Source: Pseudo-nitzschia pungens (Eukaryota; Bacillariophyta; Bacillariophyceae; Bacillariales; Bacillariaceae). Taken from it: a stretch of DNA of 64,000 nt. The stretch covers positions 1,089,001 to 1,153,000 of the forward strand of contig CM074758.1 of the NCBI GenBank assembly GCA_037355855.1, given 5' to 3'. The notes below the pieces were generated by a model. That model ran no database searches and had not been told where the DNA came from. It saw nothing but the letters and a program-made list of their open reading frames with translations. A program made the translations under genes and the position numbers. Shown here in pieces: positions 43,690 through 53,797 of this stretch. How positions within the stretch are numbered: position 1 is the stretch's first letter; each line of letters opens with the position of its first letter.

Positions 43690-45531
43690 TTAACATTTAC
43701 CGCAAGAGACTGGACACGCATCACTGACCTTGGTCCCATTGGACTTTTTGTTGCAAAAGGCGGGCTTCTTTTTCGCTTTTTTCTGGATCCAGTCGCAATT
43801 CTTTCCGCTGTTGCCCTTGAACAAGAAGCTGGCATCGTTTTCGCAAGCGTCATCATTGTCTTCATTGTCGTTGTTGTCTTCGTTGTCGTTGTTGTCTTCG
43901 TTGTCGTCTTCGTCGTTCGAGCAGGCGTTGCAAGCAACGGGGCAGGACTCGGACACCTTTTTTCCGGAGGACTTTTTGTTGCAGTGCTTTCCCTTCTTCT
44001 TCTTGATCCAGTTGCAGTTTTTGCCGGATTTGCCCTTGAACAAAAAGGTGGGATCATCTTCGCATGTGGTCTCGTTTTCGTTGTCGTTGTCGCTGTCGTT
44101 GTCATTCTCGTTCTCATCGTTGTCCTCATCGTTATTGTCCTCGTCTTCGTTGTCATTGTCGTTGTCGTTGTCATTCTCGTTCTCATCGTTGTCCTCATCG
44201 TTATTGTCCTCGTCTTCGTTGTCCTCATCGTTGTCCTCATCGTTGTCCTCATCGTTGTCCTCATCGTTGTCCTCATCGTTATTGTCCTCGTCTTCGTCTT
44301 CGTTGTCATTGTCGTTGTCATTCTCGTTCTCATCGTTGTCCTCATCGTTATTGTCCTCGTCTTCGTTTGTCCTCATCGTTATTGTCCTCGTCTTCGTTGT
44401 CATTGTCGTTGTCCTCATCGTTATTGTCCTCGTCTTCGTCTTCGTCTTCGTCTTCGTTGTCATTGTCATTGTCCTCGTCCTCGTCTTCGTCTTCGTTTTC
44501 GTTTTCGTTGTCGTTGTCATTCTCATTGTCATTGTCATTGTCGTTGCCGTCCCCGGGTTCACCGAATTTGTGCACCTCCCAGCACATGGAGTCGTCTTCG
44601 GGAATCACTTGGTTGAGTGTCGGCGGGTTCGCAGTGTCGCATCCTCCGTTGTAGGGTGTGCTGCCCTCTTCGTTGGCATCTCGGCACTCGTTGACGTCTT
44701 CTTCCGGAGTCACCAGGCGACGGTGATCGCAGCGGTTCACGATTTTTCCTTGCGTGACGTCGTCCCATCCGCAGCAGCACCGCAGTCGTCCGTTCTGCGG
44801 AGAGCAAACCGAAACGATAGAAAACGCAAACATTCCAAAACGTGTTGTGTGGTGTGGTGTTTTGTGTTCATAGAGGGAAAAGAGGATGGTGAGTCGATTT
44901 CCAGCTTTTGAATTTGCAAATAGGATCCGATCACGGAACAACCCAACCATTACATATCACTAGTGAATGCGATGCGATGCGATGCGATGATACGTACATA
45001 TTGTCGGTACCAGTGATCTCTCAGCCACCAGTAGTAGGTGTCGTCGCTGTCGCTTCCGTGGCAGTGGCCGGCCTGGTCAAAGCCCGCGTCTTCGACCCCT
45101 TCGGTGGTGTTGCAATACCCAAAGTTCACGTCCGTCTTCAGGAAAATCGTCGGCCACCCGGGTTCTTCGAGGATGCGACAAAACCATCCCTTTCCGCCGC
45201 AGTCGATGGGTCCCTCCAAAAAGGCGGCTTTCTGCCCCTTGGTGGCGCACGCCGCCTCGAGTGGTGCCGGACAGCTGTCTCCCTCGGGAGTGGCGGGTTT
45301 TCCGTCGTGGTATCGTCCGCCGGGTCCAAAGGTTTCGGCGTCATCGGCGAAGACCGGTCCGGCATCGTCCTGGCATTGCTGGCTGTAGGGAGGGAAGACT
45401 GCTTCTCGTGCGGAGGGAGCCAGTCCGCGACGAAGACTGGAATGGTGATTGTTGTTCCCACCGGCACTGGCGGAGGCAACAGTGGCAAAATGGCCAAGGG
45501 CCAGAGAGAAACCAATTATTGAGAGCTGCAT
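43690..45531 (-). CDS. secreted Asp/Asn/Glu-repeat protein with two C-terminal Cys-rich modules; one frame break
   Basis: Exon 1 (44998-45531) begins MQLSIIGFSLALGHFATVAS, a signal peptide. It carries a Cys-rich domain (CPAPLEAACATKGQK, GGKGWFCRILEEPGWPTIF, TYYWWLRDHWYRQY). A 203-bp intron (44795-44997, donor GTACGT, acceptor ccgcag) joins to exon 2, starting NGRLRCCCGWDDV. A long repeat of Asp, Asn and Glu follows (44575 to about 44060). Then come two modules of the pattern C-E-D/N-D-x-x-FLFKG-x-SGKNC-x-WI ... C-NKKS ... V-S-x-x-CPV-x-C-x-x-C, resembling ShK-like modules common in diatom secreted proteins. The frame slips inside the repeat at the TTT at 44366-44368 (plus strand); other units have TT. 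With one base removed the protein is about 545 residues. A cell-wall or frustule-associated role is possible but unproven. Confidence 0.7.
44070..44560 (-). repeat. coding low-complexity repeat (Asp/Asn/Glu)
   Basis: About 490 bases of gat/aat/gac/aac/gag triplets on the coding strand, with larger near-identical units such as the fivefold gaggacaacgat block near 44220-44280. The plus strand shows the reverse as a misleading long Leu/Val/Ser frame. Confidence 0.9.
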
Positions 45532-47733
45532 GGTGTTGTTGTTGTTATTGATTTTGTGAATCAGTGGAATGAATCAAAATCAGTTCTAAATCGAGTGTCG
45601 AATTGTGGATTCGTTTTGATTTGTTTTGAAAAGCAAAAATATGAGACGATGGAATGTTCGGATGGCAAAGATGAAGCGTTAAAAAATGAAAGCACTTCAA
45701 AACTCATAACATACGGTACCAGTTACCTTGAAGCGATCTTCACAGCACGTGTCATTTAGTGATACTATGTACAAGTTTTTGATCTTGGGCAAGGTCAATA
45801 ATTACTTCGTAATACGGTACAAGTAATCATCATACCGTGTAGTAATTATGGAGAATTTTTTCAGGAAGAGGTTAAGTGATGGTTCTCTATCTTGCTCCGC
45901 CAAGATTGAATACGAGTGCCATTTTGTTATCTAGTAGTAATAAATATCTACAGTAACCTTCACGCATAGAAGTAATACTTAATTTTTGGAAGGTCTTGCC
46001 TATTCCCGGTTATGACTATTGATAATATCTTACGAAACAATGTACATGAATGAGAGATTATCAATTCCGATTAGAGTCACCCGTTCGACTACCGTACATG
46101 TACCGGTAGCTCGATCTTGCGTGATCGGCAGGAAGCGTAAGATTACCAAGTGCTGCTGCTGTTATTCGTCGCATCTAACTTACCGTATTGTTGTTGTATC
46201 TCTCAAGACCGTCTTCGTTTTCGTCGTCTCCTCTGGAAGACAGAAACGTGACGGTGCTTTTGATAATTAAAAAAAGCAACGAACCCTGCACAACACAACA
46301 AGAGGAGAGTGACTCCTCTCTTTCTTGCTTACTCGCCGACGATCTGCTTCTTTTCGAAAGCATGAGGACGATTTGCAGCAAGTGTAGTACTACTACTACT
46401 AGTAGTGTAGTACTACTAGAACTAGTAGTACTAGTAATAGTATTAGTCAGAAGAAGGTCACACGGAAGTGAAGACGGAGAAGCAGGAGGTCATAAGGAAG
46501 TGAAAGAAGACAAGCAAGCAAGACAGCAAGAACAGGAAAAAGAAAACTTTGCGAGCAATGGTGTAGTAACTTATTACTAGTAGTACGAATAGTAAGGCTG
46601 CTAGTACTAGCAGTAGTACTTTGATAGCAGATAATACTACAATTAACCTTACTACTAGTACTAATACTACTAATATTAGTACTAGTACTAGTATCAATAG
46701 TAGTCGTACTTCTTCATATCATGAATGTGGTCCCAGAATACTACTAGTAGTAAGGTTACTAGTAGTAGATGCAAGATGAGTGTACCATACTAGTACTAGT
46801 ATTCTTCGTAGTACCATATTAGCTACTAGCTATCTTTTGAGCTCTGATATCTTCTTGCTTGTGCTAATCACCAGAATCCTGGAAAAAAGGTTGGGTTCAA
46901 CGGGAAAAACCAACACCAGCAACCTTTTGTTAAACAACTTCTTGTTGTTGTTGTTTGCAACAAAGGATCCATGGTGATGGTACTAATACTAGTACTAGTA
47001 TTCGATGGGATTGTTGCAGCACTGGTGGTGGTGGTGATGGTAGTAACACTCTTACTAGTACTAGTACTAGTAGCAGTAGTAGCAGTAGCAAGAAGAAGGA
47101 GGGATCTCAAAGCGCTGGTGGTGATCATGACAAGAGATGTTACTGTATCAACAAATCAACAAAAGTATTGTTACTCCTCCTCTGTTTACTTCAACAACAA
47201 AAAATACTACTACTACTACTACTACTACTAATGATAGGACTAGCTGTTCGTACGAGTAAGATAGTCGTACCGGTACGTACACATACCTGTCCCTTAAAAC
47301 TGATTTGGTGATGACGAGAAAGATTTTTCAAAGAAGAAGCGAACTCGTCTTTTTTGTTGAGAGATGGAAAAGATCTTCGTATCCGGTAAGGTTACGTGTA
47401 TACAACATCGCATTGCAGTGCGGTAACTTACGTACCGACCAAGAACAGGTTTCCGAATTCGTACCAAGCAGTTTCGGAGTTCGAAGTTGCAAAGGACGAA
47501 GTTCGATTTTGCAATGAGAATGGTGCAATTGATCACCACCGCAAGAAACGGTGTCCCGATGCCAATGACAAAGTGTCGGTGTGTGTTGTAAAAAAATGCA
47601 TGCATGCATACATGCATGCATTCCGTCCCGTCCCGTCCGAGGAAAAGCAGCTTAACGCACGGTTCGTGTACCAACAACAAAAAATAATACGTAGTAGCAA
47701 TAATACAAGCAATAACAAGGCAAGACGGGGACC
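45532..47733. other. spacer, right half AGT/ACT-rich
   Basis: No supported gene. Left part AT-rich with taccggta and gtaatacggtac motifs. The part from 46386 to 47235 is dominated by act/agt triplets and short Leu/Val low-complexity frames. The right end is the leader of the epimerase gene. Confidence 0.45.
46386..47235. repeat. long AGT/ACT trinucleotide-rich region
   Basis: Scattered runs of act, agt and related triplets on both strands across about 850 bases, ending in a near-perfect (ACT)n run at 47206-47229. Many actagt junctions create small inverted repeats. Confidence 0.8.
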
Positions 47734-50034
47734 ATGGCGAATGATCCAGTACGCTCCATGGATGGTGTGCCAAAACGCGAAGGAAATCCATTCGAACCCC
47801 GCGACGGATCTTCCTCCTCGTCCTCCCCGGGTTCTCTTCCAGCGCAACCCAATAGCGACACCAATAGCGACATCAACACCGATAGCAACACCAACAGTAC
47901 CGACAACGACATCCACCACGACCGAAAGATCGTCGCCGTCACGGGAGCCTCCGGCTTTGTGGGATCCCACCTGTGCGAGGAACTCCTGAAACACGGGTAC
48001 ACCGTACGGGCCTGCGTGCGCTCGCTGCATCCCTCCAGGATCGATCACCTCTCCGAGTTGGCAGCGACCACCGCTCCGTCGGGAACGCCAACGGGAACGC
48101 CAACGGGAACACTGGAGCTCCGCGTGGCCGACATGTCCCAGCGGGGTGCGTACGACCGAGCCTTCGAGGGATGCTCGGCGGTCTTTCACGTGGCGGGAAT
48201 TTCGGAACCGACTACCACTCGCTGTGGAAGAAGAAGGACACAGAAAAAGCACCCGCAGAAACAGAAACAGCTATAGCTACAGCTACAGCTGCGACCGCGG
48301 CAACGAGCGATCCTTCCAACGAGGCGGAAATCGGGATGCATCAATGGCAACCCAGAACCTTTCGGGAAATTCCCGCTTGGCGACTCCCACCGGCCGATGC
48401 ATTGCTTCGAACGATTCGACGCGAGCAACGAAACTGTAGCAGAAGCAGAAGCAGAAGCAGCAGTAGCAGTAGCAGTAGCAGTAGCAGTGGCAAAAGCGGA
48501 AGCAAGCACCGAAAGCGATCGCGACAAACTCCACTTCTTGGAACGCACGACCAGAGCTCTAGCTCCGACGAAGAAGACAACGACGACGACGACGACAAAG
48601 ACGGCGACGACTCGGACGATGGGTGCTGGCCGTCGTACGATCACGCCGTCTACCGGAGCTACGTAGAGCCCATGGAGTGGCTCTTGGAGTCGGTCCGGCG
48701 TCACAGCGGGACCATTCGCACCGTCGTGTACACCAGCTCCGGTGCCGCCGGTGGCACCATTGCTGCTGCTGCCGACAGACGACAACGACGGACGGGGACA
48801 ACGACGACGAGGACAACGACGAGCCAAAAGAACACCGGCACGACGCTTCCATTCGAGAGAACGCCTACGGCCAGGCCAAGAAAGACTGCGAGCGACTCCT
48901 CTACGAGTTTTGCAGGAACCACAATACCAATACCAATACCAAATATAATGACGACGACGACGACGACAACAACAATTCCCGCCATCACCAACGCAAACTT
49001 CGGCTTCCCGTGGTCGGCATTTCCGTCTGCCCCTGCATCGTTCTGGGTCCCATCATGGGCACCAACAACAACAGCACCGTCCACGATCGCGTCTTTCAGC
49101 ACCGGTGGAGCGACATGCTGCGCGGTCGCTATTTGCTCTCGGGTCGCTGGGAGGTCGCCGACGTCCGCGACGTTGCAACCGTGCAGAGGCTCCTGGCGGA
49201 AGCGGTGCTGTTTGGCGGTGGCGGTGGCGAGAGGGAGAAGGAGAAGGAAAGAAGAACAATGACGAAGATCACGACGACAACGAAGATAACGATCACGATC
49301 ACGGCAATCCCAGGGTTCCCAGGTTCCATTTCCGTTCCCAACGGACACCCGGGTTTGGATCGGTTTGGATCCGAGCCCGCGGATCCGCTCTCTGCTGGAA
49401 TGGATCGCGGAGCACGACGACTATCGCGGCGAGCGTACGCTTGGATGCACTCCGAACAGTTCTGGAAACGCTTCGAGACAGCCGAGCAGCAGCAGCAACA
49501 GAATCAGCGAGTCCGGAAGCAGCGGCAATGACAGCGTCAGCGGCAGTGACAGCGATGAGTCCGGCAATGGCAGCGGGAACGATGGAAAAGATGATGCGGC
49601 GAGCTGCGAGCTGCAATCCCAGTCTCCGGAACGAAACCGTCCGCCCGATTGTGATGATGGCGATGGCGATGGCGGCGGTGATGGCAGCAGCAGCAGCCGA
49701 GATTCGGGGGGTTCGGAATCCTCGAGCGATGACGATGACGACGAGGATGAGGATTCCTTCGGAGTTCCCGACTGGGATCACGACGAACGGAATCAACGTA
49801 CCACTACCTGGAGCAACCCGGTGGTGCTTCCTCGGAGAGTGCGGATACCGACCGAGGACTCCGTGGCAAACACTATTGGACACCACTCGATCGATTCTGG
49901 ACCGATGGGAGGTTTTGGGAGCCGAACGCTCCCTCGCCGAACTCTGCGACCTGTACACCGTGGCCGAAATGGACGGTTGTTCCGAAGAACTGGAGTGGTT
50001 GCGAGACAGAATCCGAAGCACGGTGCGGCGATAG
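47734..50034 (+). CDS. NAD(P)-dependent epimerase/reductase (extended SDR), several frame breaks
   Basis: Starts at ATG 47734 in good context. After a Ser/Asn-rich leader comes the Rossmann motif VAVTGASGFVGSHLCEELLK, then YTVRACVR and CSAVFHVAG, typical of dihydroflavonol-reductase-like extended SDRs. The protein then jumps frame. GNFGTDYHSLWKKKD, AVYRSYVEPMEWLLESVRR and IRTVVYTSSGAAGG (SDR Ser) lie in the next frame. The catalytic NAYGQAKKD (Tyr codon at 48866) and VVGISVCPCIVLGPIMG lie in a third. The end (ERSLAELCDLYTVAEMDGCS, stop before 50035) returns to the first frame number. Each step is cured by adding one base, often at a G or A run such as ggg near 48195. Acidic and Ser-rich insertions swell the chain. 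Either a decayed gene or a sequence with base drop-outs. Confidence 0.6.
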
Positions 50035-50513
50035 GGAACCCGTTCGTGCACGATGGAGGATGCGCAAGATGGGCATTCGCAATAACGACCGTGAGCGATT
50101 CATTCGGAACCATGAGAGAAAGAGAGAGAGTGTGTGTGCGTATGCGCGCGTGCGGATTCCATTCCCAAACGTTACGGGGAATGGTGTTTTCCAGTTTTGA
50201 GGTGGCAGCAGGCACGAGCGTGAATCAATCATCCGCAATCTAGTACAATGCGGGGTTATAGAGAAATGCCAGATTTACATTTGAACACCAGCCATGACAA
50301 AGCAACATCTCACTAGATACACAACGGTCAGTGAATGCCACGGGTTGTGGTTTCTATAGCATACGTTCGCAAACCAGATTTGAACGTGTACTCGCAAGCC
50401 TACACGACACACCGAGGGCAATGATTTTGGGTCCTTTCTTGTTTCGTTCTTCCTCGTATAATTCGAACTCGACTATTCCGCGCAAACACCAGCCAATATT
50501 CAGTCCGTGCAGA
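50035..50513. other. spacer between convergent genes
   Basis: Contains a short ga/gt repeat (50110-50140). No gene seen. Confidence 0.5.
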
Positions 50514-52682
50514 CTATTCTTCTTCCCTCGCATCGGCTTGTACAACGGATCCCTTGGGTTCGTAGAGAACGTTTCTCAGAAACCGATCGTGCTCGATTTG
50601 ACGTAATATCGAAAATCCCGGCAGAAGCAAGCCAAATCCCAAAAGGATCAATATTGCTCCCGTGATCAGATCCTCCACTCCTCGTTCATCGGCAGCAAAC
50701 GGATTATCCATGCTGTAGTCGGCGTCGTCCATGGCGATTGCCGTACACGCCGAAAACAGAAAACACCAAATCACGCAAAAGCACGCCACTTGCCACTGTT
50801 TCAAACTCCAGCTGTTGGAAATGTCTCGATCGAGCTTGGACGTAGGATATCCAGAAAGAGGAAAATACGGATCAATGTGCATCGAAACGATACAGGTAGA
50901 TGCAGGGTTGGCTTTGCATTGCCTGTAGAGTGCTTCGCTTTGGATGTACTTCTCCACTATGGTCTCGGGGTCCATCTTGGTCGATCCAGATTTGTGTCGT
51001 TTTCTTCGCTGGTCCACCGGCACAACGTACCGCAAAAGCACGAACTTGTTATTTCCAGCCTCCGAATCAACAAGAACAATGAGGCGATGCAACCATCCCT
51101 CTCGGCGGATAGCTTTTGTGTATTTTGCGTCGCTCACCGCAGTTGCGGTGGCAGGGACATTCGACAACACGTGTTGGTCGTATTTGAAGTCTTGTAGGAT
51201 TTCCCTCTGAATCGGTGCCGTATCGTGGATCCATTTCGCCGTGCAATAAACTGCACCATAGCCCCATACCAGGGTCATTGGGCCACATTCCCAATACAGC
51301 AGCAACGTCCCGACCACAAACGACGGCGCGTACAGCGACTCTTTTCTCGCGTAATGCTTCCAGGAATAATCTAGTTCGTTCTCGTTGTATCTATCCATGG
51401 AAGGAAAGCTCTCCCGACCGAACCGCAACACGGAGCGGAAAACATTCCGCAACCGCTCGAACTCCGAGATGGCACCGGCACTGGATAAAGGATCGCCTAC
51501 TTGTCTCCAAAATTGCATCCTTTTTCGCTGGACGGACCGTGCTTCGATGACACAATAAGGAATCATCAGAATTATCGCCGCTACCGCAAGGTGGAATGAA
51601 CTCTTTACGTGATGAAAACACGAGTCACCGTCACCGTCACCGTCACCGTCGTAGTTGCTCTTCGCGGCGCGAGAACCGTGTGTCCGCAGTCTCTTGGGGC
51701 CTTCGTCAGGACAGGTCAGCAAGGCATATATAAAGGAACCCAAAAGGTAAAAACTCATCCCGAAAAAAGCAATCCCCGGTTCGACGATTTCTGCCCAGGT
51801 AAAAAGCTCACTGCGCCGTTCCATCCAGTACCCCAGGGGCACGCCGAGTTCGAGGTTGGCCTTGTTGTAGGGGTTGCGACGGTCGATCGGCACCAAGAAG
51901 GATTCGGTAGGTTGGCGCGTAGATGGAAGACTGCTGGTCCGATGAGTTTGTGGGTGACGAGACACAAAGTTTGGATCTTCGTCCTCTGCGGTATTGGCAG
52001 TCTTCGACGCGTGGTTGTCGGTTGTGCGGCGGTTTTCATGACTGCTGCCGCTGCTACTGCTCTCATCGTCGCTGCCACTCTCGTCACTCTCGCCATACAT
52101 TCTCCGTTGATCATCGCGGCCTGATTCTCGTTGAATGTACTCCGCGATCGATCGCACGGCTTCCTTTGGATAATACGAGACCGACGGATCCGGACAGCTC
52201 CCATTGTTTTTTTCATACATGATTTTTCGATGAAAATCCATCCAGCGTGTTGGACGCTCCTGTCTTTGTCGCGCATCCGTGTCGTCGTTATTGTCGCTGC
52301 CGTTGTCACTTCCGGAGGAACAACGATATGCATATTCCACACGGTATCCGTCGACTTCCCCCGTGAGTGGATGGCGCACTGCAACGGCTCGTGCCCGTGT
52401 GTTAGGCACAATCTGGGATATCCGATAGCGGCGGTGGATTTCTCCCTTCAGAAACCGCATCCACTCCCACCGGTATCCACCGAGAATCCGCACGGTAGCT
52501 CGCGTTGCCTCGAACGCAACTACAGCGCCAAAGGCAAAGCACAAATATCCCGATAGGAGGACACCCGCTGCCGCGGGCACCAACACCGCCATTGCCATTT
52601 TTCTGCTGCCGTTGCTGCCATAAAAGTCGAGCGACAATAGCACGGAACGAAGGGAACTATTCTCTGACAACACCAGCATCAT
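50514..52682 (-). CDS. multi-pass membrane protein of unknown family
   Basis: 722 residues from ATG 52682, uninterrupted. Six probable membrane segments are seen at about residues 29-57 (AAAGVLLSGYLCFAFGAVVA), 305-325 (FFGMSFYLLGSFIYALLTC), 360-382 (LAVAAIILMIPYCVI), 448-478 (SFVVGTLLLYW and LVWGYGAVYC), 628-650 (CFCVIWCFLFSACTAIAM) and 668-690 (ILILLGFGLLLPGF). Between the first and second lies a large soluble region with charged and Ser-rich linkers. A second soluble region (residues 480-625) contains EGWLHRLIVLVDSE and FVLLRYVVPVDQRR. I do not recognise a family. The gene is divergent from DGAT2, with about 1.1 kb between the starts. Confidence 0.7.
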   Translation of the reverse strand: MMLVLSENSSLRSVLLSLDFYGSNGSRKMAMAVLVPAAAGVLLSGYLCFAFGAVVAFEATRATVRILGGYRWEWMRFLKGEIHRRYRISQIVPNTRARAVAVRHPLTGEVDGYRVEYAYRCSSGSDNGSDNNDDTDARQRQERPTRWMDFHRKIMYEKNNGSCPDPSVSYYPKEAVRSIAEYIQRESGRDDQRRMYGESDESGSDDESSSSGSSHENRRTTDNHASKTANTAEDEDPNFVSRHPQTHRTSSLPSTRQPTESFLVPIDRRNPYNKANLELGVPLGYWMERRSELFTWAEIVEPGIAFFGMSFYLLGSFIYALLTCPDEGPKRLRTHGSRAAKSNYDGDGDGDGDSCFHHVKSSFHLAVAAIILMIPYCVIEARSVQRKRMQFWRQVGDPLSSAGAISEFERLRNVFRSVLRFGRESFPSMDRYNENELDYSWKHYARKESLYAPSFVVGTLLLYWECGPMTLVWGYGAVYCTAKWIHDTAPIQREILQDFKYDQHVLSNVPATATAVSDAKYTKAIRREGWLHRLIVLVDSEAGNNKFVLLRYVVPVDQRRKRHKSGSTKMDPETIVEKYIQSEALYRQCKANPASTCIVSMHIDPYFPLSGYPTSKLDRDISNSWSLKQWQVACFCVIWCFLFSACTAIAMDDADYSMDNPFAADERGVEDLITGAILILLGFGLLLPGFSILRQIEHDRFLRNVLYEPKGSVVQADAREEE

Positions 52683-53797
52683 GTCTCAATCCCAAAAAAA
52701 TCACCAAGATCGGTGGGGGGACTTTTTTCTCGAGCGATGGACGAATGAATCGAGTTAAAATCGAAGTCGAAGTCGAAGCCGAAGCCGAAGTCGAATTACT
52801 GCTTTCACATCAAACCCCAAGCAGATTCACTCATGCGGTTGACCAACCAACCATTCAGCCCTTAATCCTTCGTTAAATTATTACGAAACCTGTCGTTGGT
52901 CTCGTGGCGAAAGAAAGCATAAGTAGTTGCAACTATGATACCGGTACAGTGTATTACCGTATTCATCAATTAATGTTATGTGACACACTTCCACGAAAAT
53001 CTTTCTCTCGCACGTCGCAACAGTCCAACAAAATGATCGTCGTTCGACCAGCATGATCCGACCATTTTTGCGCGACCAAAAGAGAACCACTATTTATGAG
53101 ATCGGATTTATTTTCCTTCTAGTTAAAAACAATGGGGCTATTATAAAATCAGAATGATACAGTACTTTCGACATATGACTCTTCGAGGGGAATTGTTCTC
53201 TTTCACTTCTGCAAGATTATCTTGACATTCTTCGTTTCCGATACTAACTCGAAATAGGAAATGGGTGGTGATTGAAGCAATCCCGTAGGATTATTCCCGC
53301 CATACCTCACGAGTTACCAGTGAAGTACGAGTTCGTACAGAACTTAAAATTGGCTAAGAATGCACGAAGAAAGTGCTCATCCAAGTCTGGGTTGAAAGGT
53401 GTTATTCGTAAAAAAAGAAAAATTATTACTTAAGGCCCTATCTTTTTATTACGTGGCAAATGCGTCCGTCGTAAATAATCTACTACACTACTCGAATTGT
53501 TTCGTACAGATCAACTCGCATTGAACCAAAATCAATCGCAATAATTATGTTGAGATCTTAAAAAGATGAATCAGATACATCTGTTTGTGACGATGATGTG
53601 TTAAGATAAGCAACGGCCCGAAAAAAAAATTGTTGGATTACTAATTTTTTCTTTCCTTGATTCCCATGAATTCAATGGAAGAAAATTTCTCCACAAAAAA
53701 AAACATCAACAAAGTTGCTCACTACCATCCATCTAATATTGCAAATTCAAGTTAGGCGTGGTGCGATTCGAGTGCGAAACTATCGGAGTGTAGCATC
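52683..53797. other. divergent promoter region
   Basis: Between two divergent starts. A (cgaagt/cgaagc)n hexamer run is at 52755-52793 and several A-rich tracts at 53405-53700. No gene seen. Confidence 0.5.
52755..52793 (+). repeat. (TCGAAG)n hexamer repeat
   Basis: About six copies of cgaagt or cgaagc in the leader of the membrane-protein gene. Confidence 0.85.

Noticed and set aside
43730..44911. A 393-codon Leu/Ser/Val frame on the plus strand
   Set aside because: It is the complement of the Asp/Asn repeat; the real signal peptide and Cys modules are on the minus strand.
47973..49262. A separate gene starting at 47973
   Set aside because: Its middle carries the continuation of the epimerase core (GTDYHSLW, TSSGAAGG); it is one piece of the frame-broken gene rather than a gene of its own.
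1524..50034. Programmed ribosomal frameshifting as a shared mechanism for the broken genes
   Set aside because: The sites have no common slippery heptamer or stop context, some need an added and others a removed base, and almost all are at short homopolymers; sequence error is simpler. I keep the individual breaks as findings.
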